The notes under the pieces: generated by a model
What the model was told of the DNA's origin: nothing
The model's database searches: none
The model's input: only the letters and a program-made list of their open reading frames with translations
Position numbers and translations under genes: made by a program
Origin: an uncultured Megasphaera sp.
Lineage (GTDB): Bacteria; Bacillota; Negativicutes; Veillonellales; Megasphaeraceae
Direction: 5' to 3'
DNA length: 35,704 nucleotides
NCBI GenBank assembly: GCA_937895695.1
Contig: CALBLM010000192.1
Location: 1 to 35,704, forward strand
Part shown: positions 15,364 through 24,104 of the stretch, in pieces
Position numbering within the stretch: the stretch's first letter is position 1
How the letters are laid out: each line of letters opens with the position of its first letter

Positions 15364-16548
15364 ATGGATGCAAAAACGATACATCAATTAGTAGATGAAC
15401 AACGTGCGTATGTTGTTGCTATGCGTCGTGAATTTCATGAATATCCAGAAATTTCCGGTAAAGAAATGCATACACGTGCTGTATTGGTTCGAGAATTGGA
15501 AACAATGCATATCCCCTATCAATTGCTTGATGGCACAGGAATTATCGCTGTCATTCATGGCGGTAAACCGGGAAAACATTTATTGTTGAGGGCAGATATT
15601 GACGCTTTGCCTGTACAAGAAGATACGATGAATTTAAAACAGAAAAAACAATGTATTTCCCATATACCCGGTGTTTGTCATGCCTGCGGTCATGATGCTC
15701 ATATGGCTATGTTACTTAGTACGATGCAGGCATTAGTCAGCGTACAGGAGCAAATTGCTGGCGATGTTATTTGCTGTTTTGAAGAAGGGGAAGAAAAAAA
15801 TTGTGGTATTGATACCATGATTAAGGCTTTGCAATCGTATGCAATAGACGAATGTTTTGCGTTGCATGTTTATAATGGATTAGATGCCGGAAAGGTTAAT
15901 ATTGTTTCAGGACCTCGCATGGCAGGAAATGTCGGAATTGGTATTCATTTACATGGGAAATCCGGACATGGTTCACGACCAGATCAAGCTATTAGTGCGA
16001 TTATTCCTGCAGCACATATTGTAACAGCATTAAATTCAGCGTTTATGAATCAACTGAATGTTGAAGAAACAGTTACGTTAGGATTTGGCGTATTGTCAGC
16101 AGGTACGGCGACGAATGTTATTCCTGATGAAGCATATATCGGTGGGACGGCTCGCTTTTTTGATAGTCATGAAGGAGAAAAAGCACTACAGATTATCGAT
16201 GATATTACAGAACATATTGCATCGGCGTTTCACTGTACAGTGACATATGAAAATCGACATAATATTAGCCCCAAAGCTGTCATTAATGATCCTGAAGTTA
16301 CGGCACGTATTTGTCGAGGAATGGAACAGTTTGGAGGAAGTCAATATTTAGGAAATTGCGCGCATTGGTTTGCATCGGAATCATATAGCGCATATTTGGA
16401 TCTTTGTCCTGGTGCATTAGGAATGTTAGGAATTCGAAATGAAACTTTGGGAAGCGGCGCAGCTCATCATAATGGAAAATTTGATATTGATGAATCGGCC
16501 TTGCCATTAGGAATATTAGCTGAATTGAGTTTTGTTTTTGGTGAGTAA
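15364..16548 (+). CDS. M20-family metallo-amidohydrolase (aminoacylase/hippurate hydrolase type)
   Basis: A 394-residue dinuclear-metal amidohydrolase. Landmarks are LLLRADIDALPVQE, HACGHDAHMAM at 106-116 with metal ligands Cys108 and His110, the EEGEE acid pair near 141, FALHVYNGLDAG, and the dimerisation-domain SGHGSRPDQAI. The family removes acyl groups from N-acyl amino acids. The ORF can begin at GTG 15355, but the AGGCGGTG Shine-Dalgarno covers that codon, so ATG 15364 is preferred. It follows the patB-like gene by 12 bases. In skin corynebacteria and in S-(2-succino)cysteine breakdown, M20 enzymes act on related conjugates. The substrate here is unknown. Confidence 0.9.
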   Translation: MDAKTIHQLVDEQRAYVVAMRREFHEYPEISGKEMHTRAVLVRELETMHIPYQLLDGTGIIAVIHGGKPGKHLLLRADIDALPVQEDTMNLKQKKQCISHIPGVCHACGHDAHMAMLLSTMQALVSVQEQIAGDVICCFEEGEEKNCGIDTMIKALQSYAIDECFALHVYNGLDAGKVNIVSGPRMAGNVGIGIHLHGKSGHGSRPDQAISAIIPAAHIVTALNSAFMNQLNVEETVTLGFGVLSAGTATNVIPDEAYIGGTARFFDSHEGEKALQIIDDITEHIASAFHCTVTYENRHNISPKAVINDPEVTARICRGMEQFGGSQYLGNCAHWFASESYSAYLDLCPGALGMLGIRNETLGSGAAHHNGKFDIDESALPLGILAELSFVFGE

Positions 16549-16583
16549 CTGAATTACGTTTTATTTTTGATGCATAAAGGAGC

Positions 16584-18002
16584 ATGATGACAATGAAACA
16601 AGATACGAAAACGTTTAAAATGCCCCATCTTCTTTGGATTATGTTAGGAATTATTTGTATTGCCTGTGCTGCAACGTATGTTGTTCCAGCTGGTCATTTT
16701 TTATTGGACAGTAACGGGCAAATGGTAGCAGGTCAATTCCAGTATCTAGGCTATCAAACGCCGGTTAGCCCTTGGGATGCTTTGATGTTAATGAAAGGCG
16801 GCTTAGTCGGAGCCTCGTCCATTATGTTTGTTGTCATGATTTCAGGTGCGAATGTGAATGTTATTCTAGACACAGGCGCCATGGATGACTTAATGAAATG
16901 GGCTATTTACAAATTAAAAGATAAAGGGACATCCATGTTGATTGCTCTGATGATGATTCTCATGGCATACCTTGGTGGATTTGGTGGAACCGATGCATTA
17001 ATAGCTGTCGTTCCGATTGGTATCCTATTTGCTAAAAAACTTGATTTAGATCCTATTTGTGCATTAGGTGTTACAACGTTTGCAGCGTTAGTCGGATTTG
17101 GCACAGGGCCGGCTCAACAGGCAACGACGCAAATGTTAATGGGCGTTATTCCCTACTCAGCTTTTTTTACACGCTTACTGATTATGAATTTCTTTTTAGC
17201 GGTAGCTATCTTTTTTGTCATTTCCTATGCTCATAAAATTCAAAAACATCCGGAAAAATCATTAATGGCTTCTGAAGGATGGCATCCTGGTGAAACCGTA
17301 TCGGATCAATCAGAAGCAGAACTGGTACAAAAAGTTGAAATAAGCTGGCGCAAATTGGCAGTTATTGCTATTTTTATTTTGCAGTATATTGTGATTGCAG
17401 TATTTCCTTTGATTGGCGGCGATCCGGATAAATCCTTTGATTTTATGATAGCCGTTATGTTGTTCACCATGATTATTGTGGGATTTATTGGAGGAATGAA
17501 TGCGGAAACGTTAGCAAAAAGTTTTGCTAAAGGATTAGGGTCGATGGCATTTGTTGCTTTTGTTATTGGATTAGCAAAAGTGATTTCATTGGTATTGGCC
17601 AATGGAAATATCATCCATACGATTGTATACGTTTTAACAATGCCATTATTACATTTGCCACGTTCTGTATCGAGTATTGGATTAACGATTGTTGTATCGA
17701 TTATTAATCCTATCATTCCTTCGGCAACTTCTAAAGCGGCTATTTTAGTTCCGATTATGAAGCCTGTATCAGAAGCATTAGGATTACAGCCGAATTTAGC
17801 CGTTGTAGCGTATCAAATGGGAGATAGTTTTACCAATCTCGTTTCGCCGCTTTTAGGCTGGACCGTTGGTTCTTGTGCAATGGCTAAAGTTCCTTTTCCC
17901 AAATGGTTTGCTTGGGTATTTCCTAAGGTACTATTCTTTATCATATTAGCTTGTATCATCGTATTTATACTGACTGCAAGTGGGTGGAGAGGGGTGATTT
18001 AA
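16584..18002 (+). CDS. YfcC/DcuC-family membrane transporter
   Basis: A 472-residue integral membrane protein with about 11-12 hydrophobic helices. The opening KMPHLLWIMLGIICIACAATYVVPAG is typical of the YfcC branch of the DcuC (C4-dicarboxylate) family, with repeated re-entrant regions such as AYLGGFGGTDALIAVVPIG and VSIINPIIPSATSKA. It probably imports an anionic amino acid or acylated amino acid. Three ATGs (16584, 16587, 16593) lie behind AAAGGAG; 16587 or 16593 give better spacing than the first. It is the third gene of the patB-M20 unit and is followed by a terminator. Substrate is inferred only from context. Confidence 0.82.
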   Translation: MMTMKQDTKTFKMPHLLWIMLGIICIACAATYVVPAGHFLLDSNGQMVAGQFQYLGYQTPVSPWDALMLMKGGLVGASSIMFVVMISGANVNVILDTGAMDDLMKWAIYKLKDKGTSMLIALMMILMAYLGGFGGTDALIAVVPIGILFAKKLDLDPICALGVTTFAALVGFGTGPAQQATTQMLMGVIPYSAFFTRLLIMNFFLAVAIFFVISYAHKIQKHPEKSLMASEGWHPGETVSDQSEAELVQKVEISWRKLAVIAIFILQYIVIAVFPLIGGDPDKSFDFMIAVMLFTMIIVGFIGGMNAETLAKSFAKGLGSMAFVAFVIGLAKVISLVLANGNIIHTIVYVLTMPLLHLPRSVSSIGLTIVVSIINPIIPSATSKAAILVPIMKPVSEALGLQPNLAVVAYQMGDSFTNLVSPLLGWTVGSCAMAKVPFPKWFAWVFPKVLFFIILACIIVFILTASGWRGVI

Positions 18003-18028
18003 TATCATAATATAATATGTAACAATAC

Positions 18029-18077
18029 AAAACGATGGGATACTAATATGGCTGGGTATTCCATCGTTTTTTGTTTT
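18029..18077 (+). terminator. Intrinsic terminator of the patB-M20-yfcC unit
   Basis: 15-bp stem with one G-T pair (18029-18043 / 18056-18070), 12-base loop, then TTGTTTTTTT. Confidence 0.88.
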
Positions 18078-18100
18078 TTTGTATTGCCTAAGAGATAAAT

Positions 18101-18138
18101 AAAAAACGCTCTGAAATATGATTTCTAGAGCGTTTTTT
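18101..18138. terminator. Bidirectional terminator, mainly for gltA-icd
   Basis: The 12-bp arms AAAAAACGCTCT (18101-18112) and AGAGCGTTTTTT (18127-18138) pair perfectly. The stem can extend inward through GAAAT/ATTTC. Runs of T occur on both strands. It lies 20 bases downstream of the icd stop on the minus strand. Confidence 0.88.
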
Positions 18139-18157
18139 ATGTGTAAATAGATAGATA

Positions 18158-19153
18158 TTATAATTTTGCGATGACAGCATCACGATATTCTTCTGTTGTA
18201 GCTTTGCCACCAAGGTCTGGTGTGAGATGTTGTTTTTCAGCGAGGACATTGTCAACGGCTTTACGGATATTGGCGGCGATTTTCGTTTCGCCGATATATT
18301 CCAACAGCATGCAAGCAGACCAGAGAAGAGCCGTCGGATTGGCAATATGTTTACCGGCAATATCCGGTGCACTGCCGTGTACAGCTTCAAACATAGCATA
18401 GTCATCACCGATATTCATGGAAGGCATGAGACCTAAGCCGCCGATAAGGCCACTCGTAAGATCGGAAAGAATATCGCCGTAGAGATTGGGCGTAACGATA
18501 ACATCCATGGTTTCCGGATGCATGACGAGCTGCATGCACGTATTATCGACGATTTTATCATCACTTTCAATTTGCGGATACTCTTTGGCAATGGCTTTGA
18601 AAATATCGAGAAACATGCCGTCTGTCATTTTTAAGATATTGGCTTTATGAACACACGTTACTTTTTTGCGGTTGTGGGAAACGGCATATTCAAATGCCGC
18701 CCGAATAATGCGTTCACTAGCTTTGCGTGTAATAATTTTAATGGCATGAACAGTATCTTCGTTGATTTTATATTCAACGCCGACATACAAGCCTTCTGTG
18801 TTTTCACGGAATGTGACAATATCTACATTAGGAAACGGTGTTGGTACAGCTGCATTCGATTTAGCTGGACGGATATTGGCATATAGGTCATATTTTTTAC
18901 GCAATGTGACGTTTAATGAGCGAAATCCTTTGCCGATAGGTGTGGTAATCGGGGATTTTAATAATAAGCGAGTTTTTTCAAAAGATTGAAACGCTTCATC
19001 CGGAATAAGAGCACCATTTCGTTCATATTCAGCAGCACCGACATTGAAAAATTCATAGGAAAGAGGTGCTTTAGCGGCTTTTAAGATTTCGATGACAGCG
19101 TCTGTAATTTCAGGGCCAATGCCGTCACCTTTAAATACGGTAATTGTTTTCAT
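18158..19153 (-). CDS. icd: Isocitrate dehydrogenase, NAD-type, of the short (IMDH-like) family
   Basis: A 331-residue beta-decarboxylating dehydrogenase. Motifs are GDGIGPEI at 9-16, GFRSLNVTLRKKYDLYANIRP with the substrate-binding Ser79 and Asn81, and ENTEGLYVG with Tyr123. Lys170 and the pair Asp227/Asp231 in NLYGDILSDL bind metal. The HGSAPDIAGKHIANP cofactor loop has Asp263, typical of NAD rather than NADP use. The SLN segment is the isocitrate rather than isopropylmalate type. It converts isocitrate to 2-oxoglutarate. Its ATG is one base after the citrate synthase stop, so both are one operon facing away from the hydratase gene. Confidence 0.88.
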   Translation of the reverse strand: MKTITVFKGDGIGPEITDAVIEILKAAKAPLSYEFFNVGAAEYERNGALIPDEAFQSFEKTRLLLKSPITTPIGKGFRSLNVTLRKKYDLYANIRPAKSNAAVPTPFPNVDIVTFRENTEGLYVGVEYKINEDTVHAIKIITRKASERIIRAAFEYAVSHNRKKVTCVHKANILKMTDGMFLDIFKAIAKEYPQIESDDKIVDNTCMQLVMHPETMDVIVTPNLYGDILSDLTSGLIGGLGLMPSMNIGDDYAMFEAVHGSAPDIAGKHIANPTALLWSACMLLEYIGETKIAANIRKAVDNVLAEKQHLTPDLGGKATTEEYRDAVIAKL

Positions 19154-19154
19154 G

Positions 19155-20498
19155 TTATCGTTCCTCCAAAGGTATATAATCCATTAAATCGCCAACATAT
19201 TTTGCTGCTGGACGAACAATGCGATTATCATACAGTTTATGTTCAATATTATGAGCTAACCAGCCGACCATACGACTGATAACAAAAAGCGGCGTATATA
19301 AATCACGAGGAATACCGAGCATATGATAGGCAAAGCCGCTGTAATAATCGACATTGCTGCAAATATCCATGCCCGTTTTTTCGGTCAGTTCTTTAACGGC
19401 AATACGTTCAAACCGATTATAGAAATTAAATATATCTTCCATTCCTTTTTCTCTGGCCAGTTTACCGCAATAATGACGCATAATTTCTGCACGCGGATCG
19501 GATAATGTATATACAGCATGACCAAAACCGTATACTAGTCCTTCCGGGTTATCTTTAAATTGTTTATTGACAATTTTTCGAATCACGTTTTTTATTTGCG
19601 TATCCGTAGCTTTCAAGCCGATGATATTCATAATACTTTCCATCATCATAGACACGCGGATATTTGCGCCGCCATGACGGGGGCCTTTTAATGCCCCAAC
19701 AGAACTTGCCATGCTGGAGTATATATCCGTATTGGTGGAAGATACGACGATATTTGTAAATGTAGAGTTTGTGCCGCCGCCATGATCAGCATGAAGAAAT
19801 AGCAGTAAATCGAGAAGTTGAGCTTCTTGTGCTGTAAATTTGCTATCAGGACGAAGCATCGATAAAATATTTTCTGCTGTTGAATAATCTTTTCGTGGAT
19901 AATGGATGACTAAACTTTTACGATGATAATAATGAACTTTAGACATATAGGCGTATACTGCAATGGAAGGCAGTTTGCTCATAATATTTAAGCCCTTGCG
20001 CAATGTCTGATATACATCCGTATTATCTGGATCAGGATCGTAATTATATAATGTGAGCAACGCATGCTGTAATTTATTCATTAAATTCTTCCCAGGAAGA
20101 CGGAGCAAATTCATTTCCAAAAAATCGTCGGGAAGATCGTAACTATCCTGCATGACTCGACAGTATGCATTTAGTTCTTCACGAGATGGAAGATAGCCGA
20201 ATAATAAGAGGAAACAGGCTTCTTCATATAAATAGCCAGTATCGGCATCTCGTTTTACTAAGTCACGGATATCTACACCGCGGTAGTATAAAATGCCATC
20301 ACAGTTTACTTTATTACCGGATCCATCACGCTGATAGCCGACAACATCGGCGATGCGAGTTAAGCCGATAAGTACCCCTGTATGATCTTCATTACGTAAG
20401 CCTCGTTTTACACCGTATTTTGAATACCATTCACGGGGAATCTGGGTGTAATTCTGTGATTTCCCATAAAATTGGGCTAAGTAGATATTTTTGTCCAA
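19155..20498 (-). CDS. gltA: Citrate synthase (citrate/2-methylcitrate synthase family)
   Basis: A 447-residue protein with the citrate synthase core. LLLFLHADHGGGTNSTF contains the first active-site histidine. KGPRHGGAN contains the oxaloacetate-binding histidine. GFGHAVYTLSDPRA and RMVGWLAHNIEH are other family motifs. The N-terminal region has CDGILYYRGVDIRDLV, the small swap segment. It condenses acetyl-CoA with oxaloacetate (or propionyl-CoA for methylcitrate). It is cotranscribed with icd and divergent from an aconitase-family gene, supporting an oxidative TCA branch for glutamate synthesis. The start ATG 20498 has AGGAAAGAGAGGAAT upstream. Confidence 0.92.
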   Translation of the reverse strand: MDKNIYLAQFYGKSQNYTQIPREWYSKYGVKRGLRNEDHTGVLIGLTRIADVVGYQRDGSGNKVNCDGILYYRGVDIRDLVKRDADTGYLYEEACFLLLFGYLPSREELNAYCRVMQDSYDLPDDFLEMNLLRLPGKNLMNKLQHALLTLYNYDPDPDNTDVYQTLRKGLNIMSKLPSIAVYAYMSKVHYYHRKSLVIHYPRKDYSTAENILSMLRPDSKFTAQEAQLLDLLLFLHADHGGGTNSTFTNIVVSSTNTDIYSSMASSVGALKGPRHGGANIRVSMMMESIMNIIGLKATDTQIKNVIRKIVNKQFKDNPEGLVYGFGHAVYTLSDPRAEIMRHYCGKLAREKGMEDIFNFYNRFERIAVKELTEKTGMDICSNVDYYSGFAYHMLGIPRDLYTPLFVISRMVGWLAHNIEHKLYDNRIVRPAAKYVGDLMDYIPLEER

Positions 20499-20804
20499 AT
20501 TGATTCCTCTCTTTCCTGCAAGGATAAATGTCCATTGTTAATTATTCCGTGATATTCATAAAATGTCTTGCGAATATTACGGTGCTTCTTCTTGCAAATT
20601 ATAAGTTATTATAGCATAGTTAAGACAAAAATAAAATAAAAATAATGCAGAAAAAGAAATATGCAAGGCTAGTCATGGGGAGAATAATTATGATATAATA
20701 TGAGAAGAATGTGAAAAAATTTTACAATATGAAATTTATTTGCATAAAATTTTACATTTTAATTACTACTATACATGTATGCGATTGTGCAGAGGAGGCT
20801 ATTC
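20499..20804. other. Divergent region between gltA-icd and the aconitase-family gene
   Basis: A 306-base gene-free stretch. It holds an imperfect inverted repeat CCGTGATATTC (20547-20557) / GAATATTACGG (20572-20582). On the minus strand a TATAAT near 20614-20619 is a -10 for gltA. On the plus strand a TATAAT lies near 20694-20699. Two copies of AAAATTTTACA (20716-20726 and 20746-20756) sit exactly 30 bases apart on the side of the hydratase gene. These could be regulator sites. No known binding motif was recognised. Confidence 0.55.
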
Positions 20805-23087
20805 ATGATTCAATTATATAAGGGCGGTGCGTATTTGATTCATGGTACAGATATTGTACCAGAACAAGAAGCGGTCAAGGTAGAACAACTTACTGGAAAG
20901 AAGCCTAATCGGGATGAAGCCCGTAAAGGAACGATTGCCTATTCGATTTTAAAAGCTCATAATACATCGGATACTATGGAGCATTTAAAAATTAAATTTG
21001 ATGCAATGGCATCCCATGATATTACCTTTGTCGGTATTATTCAGACAGCCAAAGCGTCTGGAATGGAACGATTTCCTCTGCCTTATGTACTGACAAACTG
21101 CCATAATTCTCTTTGTGCTGTCGGTGGTACGATTAATGAAGATGACCATGTATTTGGCTTATCGGCAGCTAAAAAATATGGTGGCATTTTTGTTCCGCCT
21201 CATGTTGCTGTTATTCATCAGTACATGCGTGAAAAAATGGCAGGATGCGGAAAAATGATTATTGGTTCCGACAGCCATACTCGCTATGGCGCACTGGGCA
21301 CGATGGCCGTAGGTGAAGGCGGCGGTGAACTGGTAAAACAGTTACTGTGTGATACGTACGATGTAGCATATCCAGGCGTTATCGGTGTATACTTAACAGG
21401 CAAACCCAATCCGGCTGTTGGTCCCCATGATATTGCCATTGCTATTGTCGGTGCTGTATTTAAAAATGGGTACGTTAAAAATAAAGTTATGGAATTTGTA
21501 GGCCCCGGCGTTGCGTCTATGTCTACAGATTATCGTAATAGTGTTGATGTTATGACTACAGAAACGACGTGTCTGTCATCTGTATGGCGGACCGATGAAG
21601 ATACGAAAGCCTATTTAACACAACACGGTCGTCCTCAGGATTATAAAGAATTAAATCCGGCTGATGTTGCTTATTATGATGGCATGATTTACATTGACTT
21701 GAGTACTATTAAGCCGATGATTGCTATGCCAATGCATCCGAGCAATGCTTTTACGATTGATGAATTAAATGCGAATTTGGAAGATATTTTGCATGAAACG
21801 GAAGAAAATATTAAAAGCCGCATGAGCAATACAGATATTCCGTTTAGTTTAACGGATAAGATTGTGAACGGTAAATTACAAGTACAGCAAGGGATTATTG
21901 CTGGTTGTGCCGGTGGTAATTATACGAATGTCATGGCAGCAGCACATATTTTGAAACATGCCAGCTGTGGAAATGGCGTATTTACATTAGATGTATATCC
22001 GTCATCTATGCCGGTATATATGGATTTGGTGCGTAAAGGGGCAGCAGCTGATTTAATGGCTGCCGGAGCCATTATGAAGACAGCATTCTGCGGACCCTGT
22101 TTTGGTGCCGGAGATACACCGGCGAATAATGCCTTTAGTATTCGTCATACGACGCGTAATTTCCCGAATCGTGAAGGTTCTAAACCGGGCAACGGGCAAT
22201 TTTCGGCAGTAGCCTTGATGGATGCTCGGTCTATTGCAGCAACAGCTGCGAATGGCGGTGTCTTAACATCTGCTGACGGCTATATGGATGATTATACAGA
22301 AGCACCTTATGAATACGATAATACAGCTTACGAATCCCGCGTATACCAAGGATTTGGAAAAGCCGAAGAAAATGCTTCCTTAGTATATGGCCCGAATATT
22401 AAAGACTGGCCGTCCATGGAAGCATTGGCAGATAATATTTTATTGAAAGTTTGCTCTAAAATCATGGATCCCGTTACGACGACAGATGAATTGATTCCGT
22501 CGGGAGAAACGTCTTCCTATCGTTCTAATCCGTTGGGATTGGCTGAATTTACGTTATCACGCCGTGACCCAGATTATGTGGGACGGGCGAAAGAAATCGA
22601 TAAGGCTGAACGGGCACGCATGGCTGGACAATGTCCGGCAGCTGTGGAACCACAACTTAAAGATGTTTTTGCAAAATTAAAGGAAACATTTGCCGATGCC
22701 GATATGTCTCAAGTGGAAATTGGCAGTATGATTTATTGTGTAAAACCGGGAGATGGTTCAGCCCGTGAACAAGCAGCCAGCTGCCAGCGTGTCTTGGGCG
22801 GATTGGCAAATATCTGCAAAGAATATGCAACCAAACGATATCGTTCCAATGTGATTAACTGGGGGATGTTGCCATTCCAAATGAAAGAAGATGCATCTTT
22901 TGAAGTCGGTGATTACATTTATGTACCGCATGTAAAAGAAGCGTTAGATGGTGATATGAAAGATATCAAAGCCTACGTCGTAGGGGATACAATTCGAGAA
23001 ATCTCGTTATATATTACGGATATGACAGAAGATGAAAAACAAATCGTTAAAGCAGGATGCTTAATTAATTTTAACCGCAACAGATAA
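20805..23087 (+). CDS. Aconitase-family hydratase (YbhJ-like), probable aconitase
   Basis: A 760-residue protein of the aconitase superfamily, nearer to the YbhJ-type hydratases than to AcnA or AcnB. It has IIGSDSHTRYGALGTMAVGEGG, then Cys368 in AGCAGGNYTNV and Cys429/Cys432 in CGPCFGAG, the three ligands of a [4Fe-4S] cluster. The C-terminal swivelling domain follows. The frame extends 10 codons further upstream, but ATG 20805 is chosen because GAGGAGG lies just before it. Location opposite citrate synthase and isocitrate dehydrogenase, with no other aconitase visible, suggests it acts as the citrate-isocitrate hydratase. The YbhJ branch itself is poorly characterised. Confidence 0.82.
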   Translation: MIQLYKGGAYLIHGTDIVPEQEAVKVEQLTGKKPNRDEARKGTIAYSILKAHNTSDTMEHLKIKFDAMASHDITFVGIIQTAKASGMERFPLPYVLTNCHNSLCAVGGTINEDDHVFGLSAAKKYGGIFVPPHVAVIHQYMREKMAGCGKMIIGSDSHTRYGALGTMAVGEGGGELVKQLLCDTYDVAYPGVIGVYLTGKPNPAVGPHDIAIAIVGAVFKNGYVKNKVMEFVGPGVASMSTDYRNSVDVMTTETTCLSSVWRTDEDTKAYLTQHGRPQDYKELNPADVAYYDGMIYIDLSTIKPMIAMPMHPSNAFTIDELNANLEDILHETEENIKSRMSNTDIPFSLTDKIVNGKLQVQQGIIAGCAGGNYTNVMAAAHILKHASCGNGVFTLDVYPSSMPVYMDLVRKGAAADLMAAGAIMKTAFCGPCFGAGDTPANNAFSIRHTTRNFPNREGSKPGNGQFSAVALMDARSIAATAANGGVLTSADGYMDDYTEAPYEYDNTAYESRVYQGFGKAEENASLVYGPNIKDWPSMEALADNILLKVCSKIMDPVTTTDELIPSGETSSYRSNPLGLAEFTLSRRDPDYVGRAKEIDKAERARMAGQCPAAVEPQLKDVFAKLKETFADADMSQVEIGSMIYCVKPGDGSAREQAASCQRVLGGLANICKEYATKRYRSNVINWGMLPFQMKEDASFEVGDYIYVPHVKEALDGDMKDIKAYVVGDTIREISLYITDMTEDEKQIVKAGCLINFNRNR

Positions 23088-23110
23088 GAATAGGATAGTA
23101 TAAAAAATAC

Positions 23111-23146
23111 AAAGCCCATGCTCTCATTCGAGAAGATGGGCTTTTG
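23111..23146. terminator. Bidirectional terminator between the hydratase and araC-like genes
   Basis: AAAGCCCAT (23111-23119) pairs with ATGGGCTTT (23136-23144), with further CTC/GAG pairing inside. A T run follows on the plus strand, and TTTGTATTTTTTA on the minus strand. It overlaps the 3' end of the araC-like gene. Confidence 0.82.
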
Positions 23147-23975
23147 TCATATGTGGAACGCCTTTTTTGGGCGATTGACCATATTGTTTTTTCCATGCTC
23201 TATAAAATGTAGAATATTGTTTGAAACCACTGTCATAGCAGATTGTCGTAAGCGGAAGTTGTTGTTTCATGAGCTCGCGAGCCAATAACAGACGTTTCGT
23301 TGTAATATAAGTGCCCAAGGTTTGCCCTGTTTCTTCTTTAAATACATGCATTAGATAATCGGGACTCATATAAAATTGACTGGCAATCACCGGAATAGAT
23401 AGATTTTCAGTAAGATGATTGTGAATATATTGCAGGATCCGTAATATTTTTTCATTCTGGTTGCCCGTTTTTACATACCCAATATGATGCGTTTCCAAGG
23501 CATCGGCTAAATAAAGTAAAAACTCTAAAAAAAGCGTTTCTTCCAATACGTGATGACGAGAAGTTTTATACTGCGTACTGCATACTTGTCGTAAGCGGCT
23601 GGAAACGCCGTACAGAGATCCTGTTTCCGGTGGCTGTCGTAAAACTGATGAAGAAGATTTAAAAATAGATGCTAACTGGCAGCCTTTATGATCATATTGT
23701 TGTAAATAGTCTGAAGAAATATACGCAATAATACGTTCGTATACTGCATCGTCATGAATTATTGGACGATGCATCTGACCGGCTCGAACAACAACAATAT
23801 CGTATGGTTGCAGGGAATAGGATTTTCCCTCTATTTCATATGTGACATGGCCTTGTAAAAACAGTGTGATTTTGTCAAAGCCATGATAATGATAGGGACA
23901 TTCCCATTCTTTTTTATCGATGACATAAAAAATCTTTAGAGGTTCTTTTAAATATCCCGTTGGTTTTTTCATCAT
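23124..23975 (-). CDS. AraC-family transcriptional regulator with cupin sensor domain
   Basis: A protein of about 283 residues. The N-terminal half is a cupin-like ligand domain (CPYHYHGFDKITLFLQGHVTYEIEG, then SLQPYDIVVVRAGQMHRP). The C-terminal 100 residues are a double helix-turn-helix AraC domain (LSIPVIASQFYMSPDYLMHVFKEETG, then ICYDSGFKQYSTFYRAWKKQYGQSP). It probably activates a nearby or distant metabolic gene on binding a small ligand. The frame opens at TTG 23987, but GGGAGG lies just upstream of ATG 23975 and 23972, which are preferred. It is divergent from dapF and convergent with the hydratase gene. The target is unknown. Confidence 0.88.
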   Translation of the reverse strand: MMKKPTGYLKEPLKIFYVIDKKEWECPYHYHGFDKITLFLQGHVTYEIEGKSYSLQPYDIVVVRAGQMHRPIIHDDAVYERIIAYISSDYLQQYDHKGCQLASIFKSSSSVLRQPPETGSLYGVSSRLRQVCSTQYKTSRHHVLEETLFLEFLLYLADALETHHIGYVKTGNQNEKILRILQYIHNHLTENLSIPVIASQFYMSPDYLMHVFKEETGQTLGTYITTKRLLLARELMKQQLPLTTICYDSGFKQYSTFYRAWKKQYGQSPKKGVPHMTKAHLLE

Positions 23976-24104
23976 ATATCCTCCCAATATAACAGGATTT
24001 GCAATAAGTATAGCATTTTTTTTATATAATCGCTATTTTCCGTTGTATATAATAAGAAATGAAAGACGTATTTGTTTGTTGTTCCCATAAAGGAGGACGC
24101 GAGT

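Noticed and set aside
17306..17716. 136-codon minus-strand ORF inside the YfcC-like gene
   Set aside because: Shadow of a hydrophobic transporter gene; Asn/Ile/Thr-rich composition with no motif.
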